Part shown: positions 45,654 through 59,400 of the stretch, piece by piece
Position numbering within the stretch: position 1 is the first letter of the stretch
How the letters are laid out: each line of letters opens with the position of its first letter
DNA from: Symbiotaphrina buchneri
Taxonomy: Eukaryota; Ascomycota; Symbiotaphrinales; Symbiotaphrinaceae
Reading direction: 5' to 3'
Assembly: GCA_001599915.1 (NCBI GenBank)
Contig: BCIG01000027.1
Coordinates: 372,001-436,000 of the forward strand
Length of the DNA: 64,000 bases
Program-made: the position numbers and the translations under genes
Notes under the pieces: model-generated
What the model saw: only the letters and a program-made list of their open reading frames with translations
Told to the model about the DNA's origin: nothing
Databases searched by the model: none

Positions 45654-46236
45654 ACTTGGGGGATCGACGGTTGGGCTGGGCTGGGCTGCTACCCCGCATA
45701 GCTGCACGCTGCACGCCGCACGCCAGTAAGGTAGGCAATAAGGTAGGCAGTTGATCTATTGTATGGTAGTTGGGGGATGCAGGCTGGCTCCGATGATGAT
45801 GGCCTTTGCGGCGCGGCGGCGTCGTGGGCGTCGGTGCCCTGGACGTCGTTGGAGTTGTGCTATCAACAAGCCAAGCACTCAAGAAAGGAAGGGGGGAGGT
45901 GGAGATATGGGCCTGATGAAGCGCCGTCGGAGACCTCGTATTCGACTGTCGTCTAGCTCCATTGACTACGGTACCCATCGGGGAAAAGCGATGCCGTCGG
46001 AAATACGATTCGCCTTTGATGCTGCTTATCAGTAATCCACACGGAGACTTCTGAGCTTCATGCGTGGTGGAGAAACGGTAAGCTTGGTGATATGATATGC
46101 CCGCGGCGGTGACACGCCGAGAACCGGTGTGGATTGGTGCGGACTTCCAACGTTCTACATACTGGGGGAGCCCTACGGAGTACTGTAGAAGAGGAGATAA
46201 CCAACACGAGGCAATGACAGCTCCCCGCCTCCCGCC

Positions 46237-47014
46237 TTACCTTGTCCCTCCCCGTTTGTAACGGATTGGAGCCGCTCCGAGGGTTGGAGAGAACCCGATG
46301 TCAGGCCAAGCATGCGCAACGACAAGCTGGGTTCCAGAGGTAGTTGTGCGGAGAGTGGGAAGGATCACGATGGGTTTGTCGTCGTCATTCTCACCCTTTG
46401 AAGGTGGTTCGAAGTAGTCTTCTATAGATTTGCAGAGACTTGGGGCCCGATGACGTCCCATGCGCCGTACACTTTGCCAGCCACAGGATTCCTCGCCCTC
46501 CAAAGGAAAGAAAGTAGCTGTCAGACTGGCCTGGATTGAGTGAAGGGATTGCCATGAGACCCTCGTGTCATTTAGTGCCATCGCCGCTGCTTCAAAGCGC
46601 TGCAGATTGCATATATCGTCAAAAGATCTGTTCTAGCACCTCCGTATACGTAGTAGGTCTCTGCCTCATGCAAAAATGCTCAAGGAGACATAAACTGGGA
46701 AAAGATCCGGCGGTCAATGATAGGTTGACTAATTTGTTTCAGCAGCCGCGTAACCAGGCCTGTATCTTCCAGGAACCCTGGGGGTAGGAAGTAAATCTCT
46801 CCGACGGCAAGTAGGTCTGAGATGCAATATCAAGTTTCTGCAAGACAAGAGAAGGCTCGGCTGTGATTCGGTCAAGCCAATATTCAAGAACTTCATCTTC
46901 AACGTAGTGAGTCTGAGATGTTAAGGAGAGGTGAGCACAGGAGAAGACCGCTGAGCAGCAAAGCGTTGTAAAGGTGGTTAGAGGATATAATGATATAGTG
47001 TAGCTATGTCTCAA
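46237..47014 (-). pseudogene. decayed coding trace, unknown family
   Basis: Minus-strand segments read like protein but fall into different frames and contain stops: EVLEYWLDRITAEPSLVLQK, then in another frame DLLAVGEIYFLPPGFLEDTG and LVTRLLKQISQPIIDRRIFS, a stop, and after it AETYYVYGGARTDLLTIYAI. A further open frame (46581-46237) gives SIEDYFEPPSKGENDDDKP. The transitions lack good splice sites, so I read this as a host gene remnant. No family recognised. Confidence 0.3.
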
Positions 47015-50000
47015 TAATGAAAAGCGAAAGATCCTGTCCCAAAAGAACCTCAGCTATACTGGACACAGTCGGATAACAGACCCAACTGCAATGCAGTTGC
47101 GACATTTGATACGACTGCTTCAGAGGAGAGAAGGAAATGCAATTGACATTGTGCTTGGCGAGAGAATGCACGGGGGCAATAGTAATGACTAACTCAATCT
47201 AATGCAGTCATCTCCAAAGGCACGCTGGCTGCACACCAGGGACTTCTTGTGAGCCTGTACCGAGATATTGAAGACAGCGAGATAAGTGATAGGAGACAGG
47301 AGAAGAAAGGAAACGCCGCGCTGGTATGAAAGCACAGCTAGGACAATGAAAAGGCCAGATACCATCTTATCATCAATCCACCACGTAGAAATCCCGTCGG
47401 CTTACGCCCGAGGCCCCTGAGGCATCGTGAGACGACTACCAAGAGCTGCAATGCAAAAGCCGAAACTCTCAACACGTAAAAGCCAAAGCATGAGCCACCG
47501 CCGGGGAGGTGCATCGTCATTTCTGCCGTAGATCTACTGGCCGCCGGCATAGGGCGACAGGGCTCGCTAGGCAATTGAAGCAAAACACCAGGAACCCTGC
47601 GTCAGTAAGGTAAGTACAAGGTCGGATGAGAAGGGTACTTGGAGGTACAACGCGGGCTCTTCGGGAGTTGTGTAATAAGAACACCTTATTGGAGCTGAGA
47701 TTATGAAGCGGTGGAAGGGGAGGAGCGCATGGAACCGTCTTCAACGTCCGAGCGTAGGTTTGGAAGGAGTCGGAAATGGAAGGCCACCAGCGTCCTTCTG
47801 GAAGCAAGTTCCTGCTCCAAAACGCGGTGATCCATGGTCCCGATATGGGACGCACCGGCCCTAGCAGGAAAGCCAAAACGAATTGGTTTCTCGTCATAGG
47901 ATGTGCTTTCTCATTTCATTCCTCACCATGAGGATTTGGCCATAATGTCATTTCATGACAAAGATGGCTGCGCAAATCGCCCGGCGAAGATCCAGGAGAT
48001 TCTTGGAGCACAGCTCTTGGCGGGTCAGCCACGAGCTCATCCCCGGACTAAATGACAATAAGGCCCCGATTGGAAACGAGGGTCTTCCAGGACTCGCAGC
48101 ATCAGATCGGGAAGTTCGACGAGGAAATTCGGCAATGGGATAAAGTTGGCACGAGCACGGCAGGCAGGCACGCAGCGAGTCAACCAACGGAGAAACAGGG
48201 CGGACTAGCTCCAAGCCCTTCTTTGCAGGTGAGCCATGTGGTAAGATGGCGTTCTCAAACGGCTTTTTGACCGTTTCGAGCACATCGGCCGAGTTTAGAG
48301 GATGCTAGGTTCGTCGTTGGGGACGAGTAGCAGCACCAGAAAAGCTTCTAGCCGAGAAAGAAGGTTCACAGGGGTATGCGGATTGCAGAAGTGGGGTTTA
48401 TCGCACACTTTGAACATTTGGCGATGATTGTGGAACTCAGGTCTCATATCGCAACCAGCTTGTTTCGGCGGTCAAATAGAGTTCGATGGTAGTCGTGATG
48501 CTGCTCTCGTTGGAGGATATCGATACGCAAGTAGACGACGGTAAAAAGAAATTCGGGGTCCGAGTGAGGGGATCAACCGGATCGGAAGTTATGAAATTGC
48601 AGTTCGTCTAGAAGCATGTCAAGGAAGGACTAGAAAATGCCTCAACCAGCGACGAAATTTCGGTTATGGAGACGGAGCCTGAGCGCTCCCAGCTCTAATG
48701 CCCAAAGCAGCGCAGCTTTCGATGCCATTTTTTGACAGTGTAAGACAAGTGACATGACTTTGAAAAGAGGAAATAATGGCATAAAGCCGGAAATATCGGC
48801 AGACTTTCGGCATCAATGCCGGCCGGCTTGGGTGCGCTCGGACGAGTTCAAACGGTCAAACCAAGCTGAAACATAGTGCAGCACGTGCGACACCTTGACC
48901 GAATAGCGATAACACCAATCAGAAAGATGCATATGAAACATCGCAAAACTCCAACAAAGATCTTATCATCTTATCTCAGAACGCTTATCGAAGACCTTAT
49001 CAAAATGTCATGTGAATCTCAACTTATGTCAGACGGTAGATCCCGTCCTCAGGACTGGGGACGGCTTTCACCGCGCTCCATTTGATTGACAGTAGACGAG
49101 CCACCTGGTCCAACATGCATGATGCTGGCAAAGTGCAGCATGTAAAAAGACGAAGGAATTCAAATGAGGAAGGTCGAATCGCCATTGTCCACGCAATCGA
49201 AGTGTCAACCGTTACACAGCAGCAAGCCACCGGCGGGAAGGTCGGATTCATTTCCCAGCTGCGCATGTCGGTGCGGTGCTGTGTGCTGTGCGGTGTGGTT
49301 CCAGCTGCATGGTGCATCGCAAACGACAAACCGCCCTCGACAACGCGCGATGCGACGGTGGGCCTCGTGTCCGGTGTTGATGCAGCCGACCGTTTGCCAC
49401 AAGCTGTTGTCATGTCACAGCAGGGAAGACAGGGGGAAAGAGATGAACTCGACGGTGCGCAGAATGCGGTAGTTATCGTGATGATGTTCAGCCCTGTTGG
49501 GAATTACTGGTGCAGGCAGCCCTTCGATGTTCGACCAGACGTAATAATATACTTTGACGTGACTGACACCGGTCCAGACCATTAAGAAACATCACAGTAA
49601 GGCTCACGACCCCCAAAATGGGCCTTTACGTAGTGTTCGGATGCTCTACCGAACTGGAGCTTCCGAAGAGTCCAAGACAGCCACAGGGTGAAGCCTTGTT
49701 TCACGTGTAGATCTCTGCTGCAGCGCATCCCTGTACATTTCATCGATTGAGTATCTGCACGCTGTACCCAGCTCGTTGCGAGCGGCGCTGTAAATAAACA
49801 TCTTCACAACCAGAAATCCGTCCGTGCAATTAACCCGCGCCTGAAGATCTCCGTTGGGTGCGGAGCTACTCGATAAATTCTCCTTGGGCGGCCCTAAGAG
49901 AGGGGTGGGAGATGCAAGCCAGGGGGTCTCGGAACAAGTGGCTGGAGTCTATTGCGTACAAGGTTTCCTGGAAAATCAGGGGCCAGGAAAGGTGAGGCGC

Positions 50001-53000
50001 CCCTCGTAGAGGTGCGCCCCCTTCAAGCCACAGCCCTGCGATTGGCGGGAAAGCCGTAAAAGGTGACGCCCAGGGATGCAGAAACTGGGTCCTGGGTCTG
50101 GGGATTTTTACGCCAGCAGAGATTGACTTCGCAGCAATTGCGCACATATCACATTGCGAGCAGAACGCTCTGCCACTGCGGAAATGTGAGTGATCAGACG
50201 AAAGTACTCCGAGTACCTGTACAACCATCAACTGCTTCAGAACGTCGTTGGACATCTGGCAAACCAGCGAAGTCGGTCTGTGGAGATCTGACCTATGAGG
50301 TTGTTTCAACCCTCGCGATCTTCAGGGAACTCGCATTGGCTGGCGATCGCGACTGAAAGTCTTGCAAATTCTCCATGCGCCACAGAAATCGATGGCCAAT
50401 GACTGAGATGCTACACCGCCTCACCTTAACGTTTTGCACCGTGCGCGATGTGCGCTGCACTTCTGAACTGTGAGCTCCAGGAATGTGATATACGCCTACG
50501 GACGACTTCATCGACGCAGACTTTCTGAGCGTCGGCCTTCTTTACAGATCTCCGCTATGCTTGGCAGGAATGTAGACTACAGATCCATCAAATCGAAACC
50601 GGGGAAGCAGACGATGTAGCAGCATGTACCTGCGCGTGGAAGGGGGAAGACATTCCGACCCGCAAACCTTCGCGATATTCGGGATCCACCATTCCAGCGG
50701 AGCATCGGAGCCAAAGCTCTAATCACAAGGTCCAACCGCGATCCCACGGTGCATGGTGCACGGTGAACAGTGCTTCACCGCCGCAAGACGAGATTAGAAT
50801 CCATATGCAAGATCCACAAAGGGCCCGGACGGGGATCAGAGCTCGATGTGACGGGGGGCGTCAGCCAGAGGCGATCGAAGGGCGCTGCAGCCAGAGGGTT
50901 GGGACCTTTCGTTCGCGATGATTTGATTTTATGTCCAAAGTTTGTTTCGTTGTTGAAAGCGAGCAAGTCTTGTCGATTGGATGAGGTGCTCTGGAGCCGA
51001 GCGGTCAGGCACCCGGGCTTTCGTCTCGAGCCGCTCCACCGCCCACCGCGCGCTTCCCGCTGTCAAAGGCTCGATCCGTGGTACCCACCAGACAGCTTCC
51101 GACCCGGCCCAGCATTGGTGGCTCACGGATATCCGTGCGACGACGCGACGAAAGGGTCAGTTATAGTGGTTGTCACGATCGTTCAGGTAAGGTAAGGTAG
51201 TAGTTCACCTAAAGTTAGTCCGGCACGATGGAGTTTGCTTTTTCATCTTGCTTGCTGGCAATGCAGCGCCGCTACTGCACAGTAGAAGAGTCATGTAAAG
51301 GGTTTCCCTTCCCGTCCCGCTGCACGTTTGGCAGGCAATGACAATCTGATCTGTCCGTCCCGCTGCTGCTTAAGCGAAAACGTGCAGCTGCCTTGTTGCA
51401 TCTCATCTTCTCCGCTCGAACCGCATGGTTTGCTTTTGCGTTTGACTGAGGATGAGGGATGCAAGAAGGAAAAATACTCAAGATCTTTTCCGCGGCACCA
51501 CCGCGCGACTGCAGGGCGAGAAGATAAGGAATGAGATATTCCACAAGGTTTTAAGGTTCCTCACATTTCTTTGCATACGTAAGACGGTTACAGTATCTCC
51601 GGCCCCTTGGCCATCAATAATAGCAAGAAGTCTGCCCAGAAGTCATGAGAATCCAGCAAACTCTAAATACATTTACGGTCGGCGACCAATTTCGAACTGC
51701 GCTCTGACCTTACTGACGCTCGGGTCACGGCACAAGAGTGATGGAGAGCTTTTAGGCGGTACATTTTAACTTTCAGCCAAGTTTCACCCGGACGCCTGGG
51801 TAGCCGTCGTCCCAGGTCGGTGGGAGCCCGAGGAATGGATGGCTGGCGGTCCGTGGGAGTGGCTGCCATACCCTAAGGACGGAGCAAAGGGGATGCTCAT
51901 GGCTTGTCATAATATTCATAGATGTGCAAGAAATAAGAACAGTTAGCGGACTTCACTTCCGAGCAAATACCGCACTGACTGGAGTTGACTCGACGTCACT
52001 GTCATGCGCCGCGTGGTTTCGCTCTTCGTATTAAGGGATCTTCCTCAGGGGTTTTGGTTTGTTGCTGCGTTGAGAACCTTGGAAGTCGGTGGAAAGGAAC
52101 CGTGCGATGGTTTGTCTAAACCCTTGGACCATCCGAGCTTCCCGAGCAATTCAGGCTCGATGATGCCAGCGCTCGGCTCCCGAAGGTCTGGCATGACCTC
52201 GGTCAAGAGGAAACTATGTCGTTCTGAAACAACGAGAGACGCCATCCGAAGCGCCAGGTCGACGGTCAAAATCCACAATCCAATATTGCTACTGGTTACT
52301 GGAGAGTAAGATAGTGACGATTAGGGGACTTGCGTAACAGCGGGTCGGGTCCCTTCTCACGAAGCTATCCGGCTGTAGTCGGTCCACAGGCCATATTCCT
52401 GGGTCTACCTTTCCCAAAGTAGAAGCTCTACAGCCCCTGTTTTAGGAAACTGGCCCACTATGGATTCGCCGGTGGCTATCGTATACGAGATGCAATCATC
52501 TCCTGATTGACCTCGGCAGGTCAGTTGGGACTGCTATTGCGTGTTCACGAGCATTTTCAGGGGCATGTCTATTGCTGAGCCACTGACAAGTGGAACCAGG
52601 CACCGGCGAAAATCTTTACAGATGTGCCAACACGTGGGTTGTCCCCTGGTCAAGGAAAGGTGTGATCCGAGCGAAGGATCCAGGAGCTGATAGCACAACA
52701 ATCCTGCATGCTTGGCATACACAGCGAGCAATTAACCCTGGTAGTACCGTAGAATATGAGAGCATTGTGGTATGTATCATTACTGCCAAGCAGGCGTCGT
52801 CATGGTCGATTGGCATTGCTGCTGACCGGGGATATGGCACCATCTCGTAATAAGGCCCCGGGGAGATAATAGCATGGTAACAATGTAGAGACGCCAGGCA
52901 GCATTCGTCAAAATGGTTCTCGCACAGAAGCTAATTATCTGTGGTCTGGGACAAGAAGCCCCAGTGTTCCCACATGGTAAGATTGATTCTCGCACTCTGT

Positions 53001-55001
53001 CTGACTGTAGGAGAGCGGTGACCTGAGTCAGCAGACCGGTTTGACCCCACCTCATTTCCCGTCGCATTGAATGCGACGCAAAATAACTCTGATCATCGGC
53101 AGTAGCAATTACCACTCTGGGAAGAGCCGGAGCTCTCTCCTCAGTCCCAGTCTGAGCCTAACGCAGGACTTATTTCGGAAAAATTGAAGTAGAGGCTCCG
53201 TTCGGGTTGAGGGATGAGTGGAAAAGCAAAGCACCGCATGTTGATCATCGTCAATTGTGAAGCTGAGTCGACATGTCTAGCGGCCGCCATAAACGGTGTA
53301 AATAGTTTTGACGGCGGCTACTAATCGATGGTCAAGTCTGTTCCGTGGGACTGACCGCTCCTCCACACGGCCGTTGGAGATCTGGGCGTGAAGATAGGCA
53401 TGCCTGCACTGCTGCCCAACCCCACCACAAACAAAAGCCCATGACGGAAATCCACCATCGATCAAAGCAGGCGCCCTGAGGGCATCTGACTGTTATGGAC
53501 TTTGGAATATTTTCCCGTGGCGGCTGTACGTACGTAATGAACATTTGTGCCCAGTAACATTTTCAGGTGTATCGTGAATATCTCTGGTTTGTTTGTCCGT
53601 CGTGGTACTGTAGTACTAGTAGTCATGCTTGGACGGTAGTGCGGCCCCACAGAGTCCAGACATCCCGTACCGTGGGTTGGTTGGACGCGGTCCTTCCCGG
53701 TCGCTGCGGCTCGCTCGGCGGCCATGTCTGACCGCTGGATTTTGCGAACGTCAAAAACACTCTTAGTTCATAGCATTCAACCGTGCGCATCTCATTGGCT
53801 CAATTCCCATCTCGAGAGGCACATGTGGTCTACACATCGTCATGCACACCAGAAAGAAGCTGGGATATACTGAGATAGCTGTTGTGAAACGTACAACAGC
53901 GATTCCTTCTCCGCGGGAGCTCAGGACGTGGACGAACTTCGGTGGGCGGTTTCGTAGCCTTCTCTCTTGGACAAAGAGACACCGGATTGGACCGCGGCTA
54001 TTACTTGCCGGTGCTGACTCCCGGCACAGGCATTTCGGGGTGCCTGAATCTCAGATTGCGGTTGATTGCTTTTGGGGGCCTTGATACGAGAGACACCATC
54101 AACCTTCCAGTCCTCCAATCTCCCCCTTTGGAGAAAGTCTACGTTGCTGCTTCGAATGGTTAGCCGGAAAGCAGCAGCCACAATCCCTTGGCTGTTACGT
54201 TAGCGTACCGAACTTCGACTTCGTCCCAACCCTGCCAACCCCCCTGGGCATCTTCCTCGGCACCCGAGCGAAAATGGTTCCGACCATCCATCACCAGACC
54301 CTTCTATGGGAAGAATCCGAAGTGATGATTGGATCGTAGTTCGCTGAAGCACGTTGTTTCCCACAGGATATAATATACTGTACAGACTTGAAGGTGGGCA
54401 AAAGTGATGATAGTTGGACGTTGAATGAAACATTATAACTGGACAATACTCGCACATGCAAAGCCCGCGGCGAAGGAAGGAGGCGCACGAGTCCAAATGG
54501 AACAGGCCCTCGATTGCATCAAGTGGGCAAGCGATTCTCGGTCACACAAATCGGAACCACCAAACAATTCTTGCAACACAAGTCTCTACCCTTTGAGTGC
54601 GATGCAGGGCTGCCGTTGGCCAAAACTTATCCTATCTACTACGTAAGAACCAAAGAGCAGATAGAGAAGGACAGAGAATGAACACCGCCCTGTTTCTGGT
54701 GGCGTCTCGCCGCTCGCCGCTCGTAATGACAAGAAGGAAGGAGAGAAAGATGAAGGAGATGGAGCGACGCTTCGGGGATGAGCGACGGCTAACTACCTAC
54801 GTCGTCGTTTCAGTCGCATTTGTGCTCTTTTAATCTTTCGAGATCAGCTGGTAGCCAAAACAAAAGGCAGGGCGAAACATCGCAGGAGGGATTGGGCACC
54901 GAACTTAGGCGTAGTCGAGTCTAGAGCGATTCCTGAGCCCTGGTTAACCTTCACATCCCGGTCATGCGAGACGCGGGCGCCCAGACCAACGCAGGACGAG
55001 C

Positions 55002-55034
55002 GACGAGGGACGAGGGACGAGGGACGAGGGACGG
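55002..55034. repeat. GACGAGG tandem repeat
   Basis: More than four consecutive 7-bp units in noncoding DNA. Confidence 0.85.
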
Positions 55035-56454
55035 TTGACCAGAAATGTACTTCCGTCGATCTAAATCACCGCAACGTTTAGTACCGAACCATGCTGAAAG
55101 GTGAAGCAGTACGAAGTACTACGATGACTTGGCAAGGAACTTCCGGGTACCAACTTCACATCCTTCGTACCTCTGTACTGTTCTCTGCTTCCCCCCACTA
55201 AGCATGTACGGAGTCTTTTAGCCATCAACTAAGACTTGTGGTGGACTGCCACAATAGTAGCGTACCTGTGTACGCACGCTTGTACTCTACCTTACACGGT
55301 GTACTTCCCTCACTACGAGTATCTCTATCTCTTTATGTGGTACGACACCAACAAAGGTGCTCGATCGACCATTCGCAGCAGAAATATGGTTCCTCGAGCA
55401 ACGATTTGTTCGATCACATTACAATTCACTCTAGTATTCTCCGTGTATCAGAACTCCCTGTTTCCGGAGATGCCGGCGCCTCTATCAATTTATTCGTAAT
55501 AATAAGAGTAGCTAATAACAATCATATGTCGGTCTGGCTCCTAGTTTGAGAGGTACCCGAGGTAGGATATATCCTACAAGTAATGTACCGCTCTACTGGC
55601 GCTGTCCGACACTTGCACAGCTCCACCCTTCCAACCCCCCATCAAATCATTGAACCAAGGATACCTGAGGTACTTAGAACAAGGGCCGCAAGCCGCCGCA
55701 CCGCTAACCCATTCCCTCCTCCGTACTAATCGGACTAGCCTGCATGGTTACCGACGGTCAAGCCTCTCCTCGGCCGGCCCTATTTACTGCCCTACCCAGA
55801 CTGTCGGAGGAGGGGGGCCCATTCTTTGCTCTACCTCTCTACCTCTTACCTGTATGAAATCTACCTACGTAAGGTACTGCTACTTCGACACAATCGCCCT
55901 ATACAATCCGTTACCCTCCCCCAGTCCAGAGTCCCTCTCCTCACTTTGCCAAACGTCTTCAGTCTATCATTGCCGCACTCAATCGCCGGCTGTGTGGGAC
56001 CCTGCTACGGTATACGAGCAAAGAGTATCAAACCTCAAAGTAGGGCTGGGTGATCTCTTCCTGCGATCTGCGGAGCAATTCTAGAACCTACAAGCTTGCC
56101 TCAAGCCATTTCCTGCCGCATTGCCTCGACTTTCCCTTTTCCTACTGTCTATAAGGAGGTGTTTGTATGCATGGTCCTAATCCTCTCAATCTTTGCCAGG
56201 CTCAATTGGCTGATAGTCCTCTTCATAGTGCTTTCTTCGCTCGCAAGCTACCGCTCGTTACTTGACGACTCGTTGCAGCATTAGCCCTCTCTCATCGACA
56301 CTCTCGTCTCACGGAGAAATACTGGACTTCGATGAAGGGTGCAGGGGCTGCGTCCATCGACGACCCTCGAAATTGAACAGATACACACTGAGGGGCTATA
56401 TGCGAGGCAAACGAATGGGGAGAATAGATGACTGGTGTACGAGTTCTGCATAGG

Positions 56455-59400
56455 ATGGACCATTTTGCAGAGTCGGAGAGGAAAAGACAGAGAATGGGTT
56501 CCTATGGAGCTCCTCCAAATCTAGGGCCAATGCCACCACAGAGTGAACTACCGATGGGATTTTCACGGCCACCGATCCCTCATAACATACCCCCGCCTCC
56601 GCCAGCGAACTATCCCCAAGAGCATATGCTGCCCGAAAGAGAGCTTCCGACCCCGTCGCCCCAGCAATTCAATCATCCACCACCTGGTTACACAACACCT
56701 GTGAACACACAGGCACCCCATCCACCAGATCACGGGTTTGCTCGTCCTGCTCTCCCTCTCCAGCCACAGCAACGATCGCCTGTCGATACGCAGCAAGTCT
56801 CGCAATTTCGGCCGTTACAGGTCGCTCCGCCGCATGAAGGGTACCAAGCTCAGCCTTTAGTTGAACCTCTCCCAGTGGGTGCCGGATATGGAGAGCCTCC
56901 ACCGACCAACGGAGCAATGCCTCACGGCTTACCCATGGGTGGCCACCCAGAAGTGATGGGGACTCCGGGCCCCTATGCAACTCCGCAGATTCCTATGACA
57001 CCATATCATCACCCTTACTCGGGCGCGCTGGTCGCAACACCCGCTCTGGCTCAGTCCCGGAAGAGGGCCGTGCGCGCTCTACAGGTCGGTCTGTTTGTTT
57101 CCTCTGTTTATCAGTACCTGACAGTCTCCAGGCGTGTGATGCGTGCCGCCAGCGGAAAGCGAAGTGCGATGAGGGTCGCCCAGCTTGTCTGTACTGCAAA
57201 GAAGCTGGCGTCCCATGCAGTTATCGCGATGTTCCTCCGCCAAAGTAAATCTCTCCTTCCACGCAGATTCAGGTGGTTTCTAACAATCAACGAGTAGGCA
57301 AGATCGTCAGATAACCGTGACCCAAGACATGATCCGACGTGTTGATGATCGTTTGAACGCTCGTTTGAACACTATGATAAGCCTCCTGCAAGTACTCGTC
57401 AAGAATGGCATATCTCCAGCTTCTATCGACCTCAACACTCTGATGGAACAAGACATGGAACAAGACACGAAGATGGAAGAGGAGGAAGATATCCAGGGCA
57501 CCTTGGATGCACCCTCGAGTCAACCCATGAGCACGATGCAGGAAGTGCCTGCGATAGATACCAAAGATTACAAGAACGAGGTTGTTAACGAACTTGCTAT
57601 TCCAATGGAGCATACGACAGCCGCTCAAAAGCTTCTCCGGTGGCCTTCAATACGTGCATTCGTTCAAGATCTGGACATTACTGAGTCATATGTGTTGGAC
57701 GGTGAAGAGCGCCGTGGTCTCTTGCGAGTGTGGGGCCGAGGTGAAGGCAGAGCGCTTGATGGTGGCAGTTTGTTACCACCACGCGAAGACGCGGTTAAAA
57801 CCAAAGACGGAAAGCTTCATTTTCCGGTATTCGGTGAGAACAAAGGGCCAGTGGTGGACAATCTTTGGGGCACTGAACCAGGTCCTGTTGCAACATCGGA
57901 CGGGAAACGGGTGGTACATGGGGAAGCGGGTGGCTTGAGCCCAGACGGTACACTCAAGTTGGACTACTCCACTGTTAACCGCCTCCTGGGGACTTATATG
58001 GACAAAATACATATCCTACATCCATTCCTTAATCGGGACGAGATCACTTACATGGTTCAAGCCTTGTCCGCAAGATGTGGTAACACGCTGGACCCGTCAA
58101 GATCATCAGTGCCTAGCTCTCCATTCGCTTCGTCGGGAACATTGGCGGGCCACCCTGCAGCTGCGTTGAAACAACAGCAAGCTCCGAAACGGAAACGCTC
58201 AGCTCCAACGGTGGCTGGTATGCCCGCACCAGGTGCGCACACAAGCGTTCCCAAAACTCTCCTGGAGCGGTCGATACAGTCTGCAATAGCCCTGTTGGTG
58301 TTGGCCTTGGGTAAAGTTTGTGAGCATACAAAGTGGCTTCCTGGGCCTGTCCCCGACATGGACTCAGCCTCTGCTCAAGTCTGGTCCCCGCCTGTCCTTC
58401 GCAGCGACTCTCCTTCCATGTCCGTCCATCAATCTCCAACGTCTTCACAATCGGGAAGCTTCACCTCCGCAGCTTCGCCCCACGATATGGATCGTCGACC
58501 GTCAGTCGATGCAAGCGGTAATGCAGGATTAAGGAACATCGACGTCATTCCTGGTCTGGCTTATTACGGCTATGCTACTGATATCCTCGGCAACCTCTCG
58601 GCTGGAACAGAGCTCGAACATATACAGGCCTTTGTGCTGGCTGGATTGTACATGGGTCAGCTTGGTAGGGTAGTGGAAAGCTGGCTCTGGATCAATCGTG
58701 CAGGAATTGCGATACAAGTCTTGTTGCGAAGGTGTGTATCCCGCTATTTCTGAAAGAAATATACCGAAAGAAGGGACAGCGTGTCTGACCAGGCTTATAC
58801 AGGGAACCATACAAGAACCTCGAGGACCACTCGGACAGGCTCCTCAGGGTGACTACGACTTACTGGACAGCCGTGCAATTAGAGAGGTAAGGTGGTCGTA
58901 TCTCCTGCACATAATAGCCATCTAATAATACAACAGCGATATCCTGGCAGAGCTGGATGTTCCTCCTAGTGGGATGTCAAGATATGAAGACGAGATGCCG
59001 ATCCCATTGCCGGTGCATATCATGAATAAGGAAGGCTCCGACAAGGAAGTTGAGGTCTGGCAATACTACCTCTCTCAGATCACAATCCGCAAACTTCTCA
59101 ACAGGGTCCATACCGAGCTGTACAAGAGTGATGGTATATACAGCTGTATCATATTATCTCAACCTTTGCTAACTCAGGCATTTTAGATGGCAAACACTCC
59201 GCATGGTCAAGCAAAGTCCAAGGGGAGCTAGCACAGCAGCTTGTTCGATGGCGCAATCACCTGCCGGAGCAATTGCGGTGGGATGACAGCGAACCTCCTG
59301 CAGCGGAGATTAATGCTGCTCGGCTTCGCGGCAAATACTGGGGAGCGCACTATGTCATCCATCGACCTTTCGTTCATCATGCGCTGCATCCTGTCGGTGG

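Larger units (their letters stand above)
45654..56454. other. gene-poor block of about 10.8 kb
   Basis: No intact gene can be supported. It contains a decayed minus-strand coding trace (46237-47014), AAGGTA-type runs (45727-45750, 47604-47616, 51185-51200, 55868-55876) and a GACGAGG tandem repeat (55002-55034). Frames such as 49082-49585 (plus, TTG start) and 49024-49413 (minus) overlap and show no family. The right end is the upstream region of a Zn2Cys6 regulator and may act as a long control region or leader. No tRNA found. Confidence 0.5.

Noticed and set aside
49082-49585. 167-codon plus frame and overlapping 129-codon minus frame (49024-49413)
   Set aside because: The plus frame opens at TTG; both overlap, have odd composition and match no family I know.
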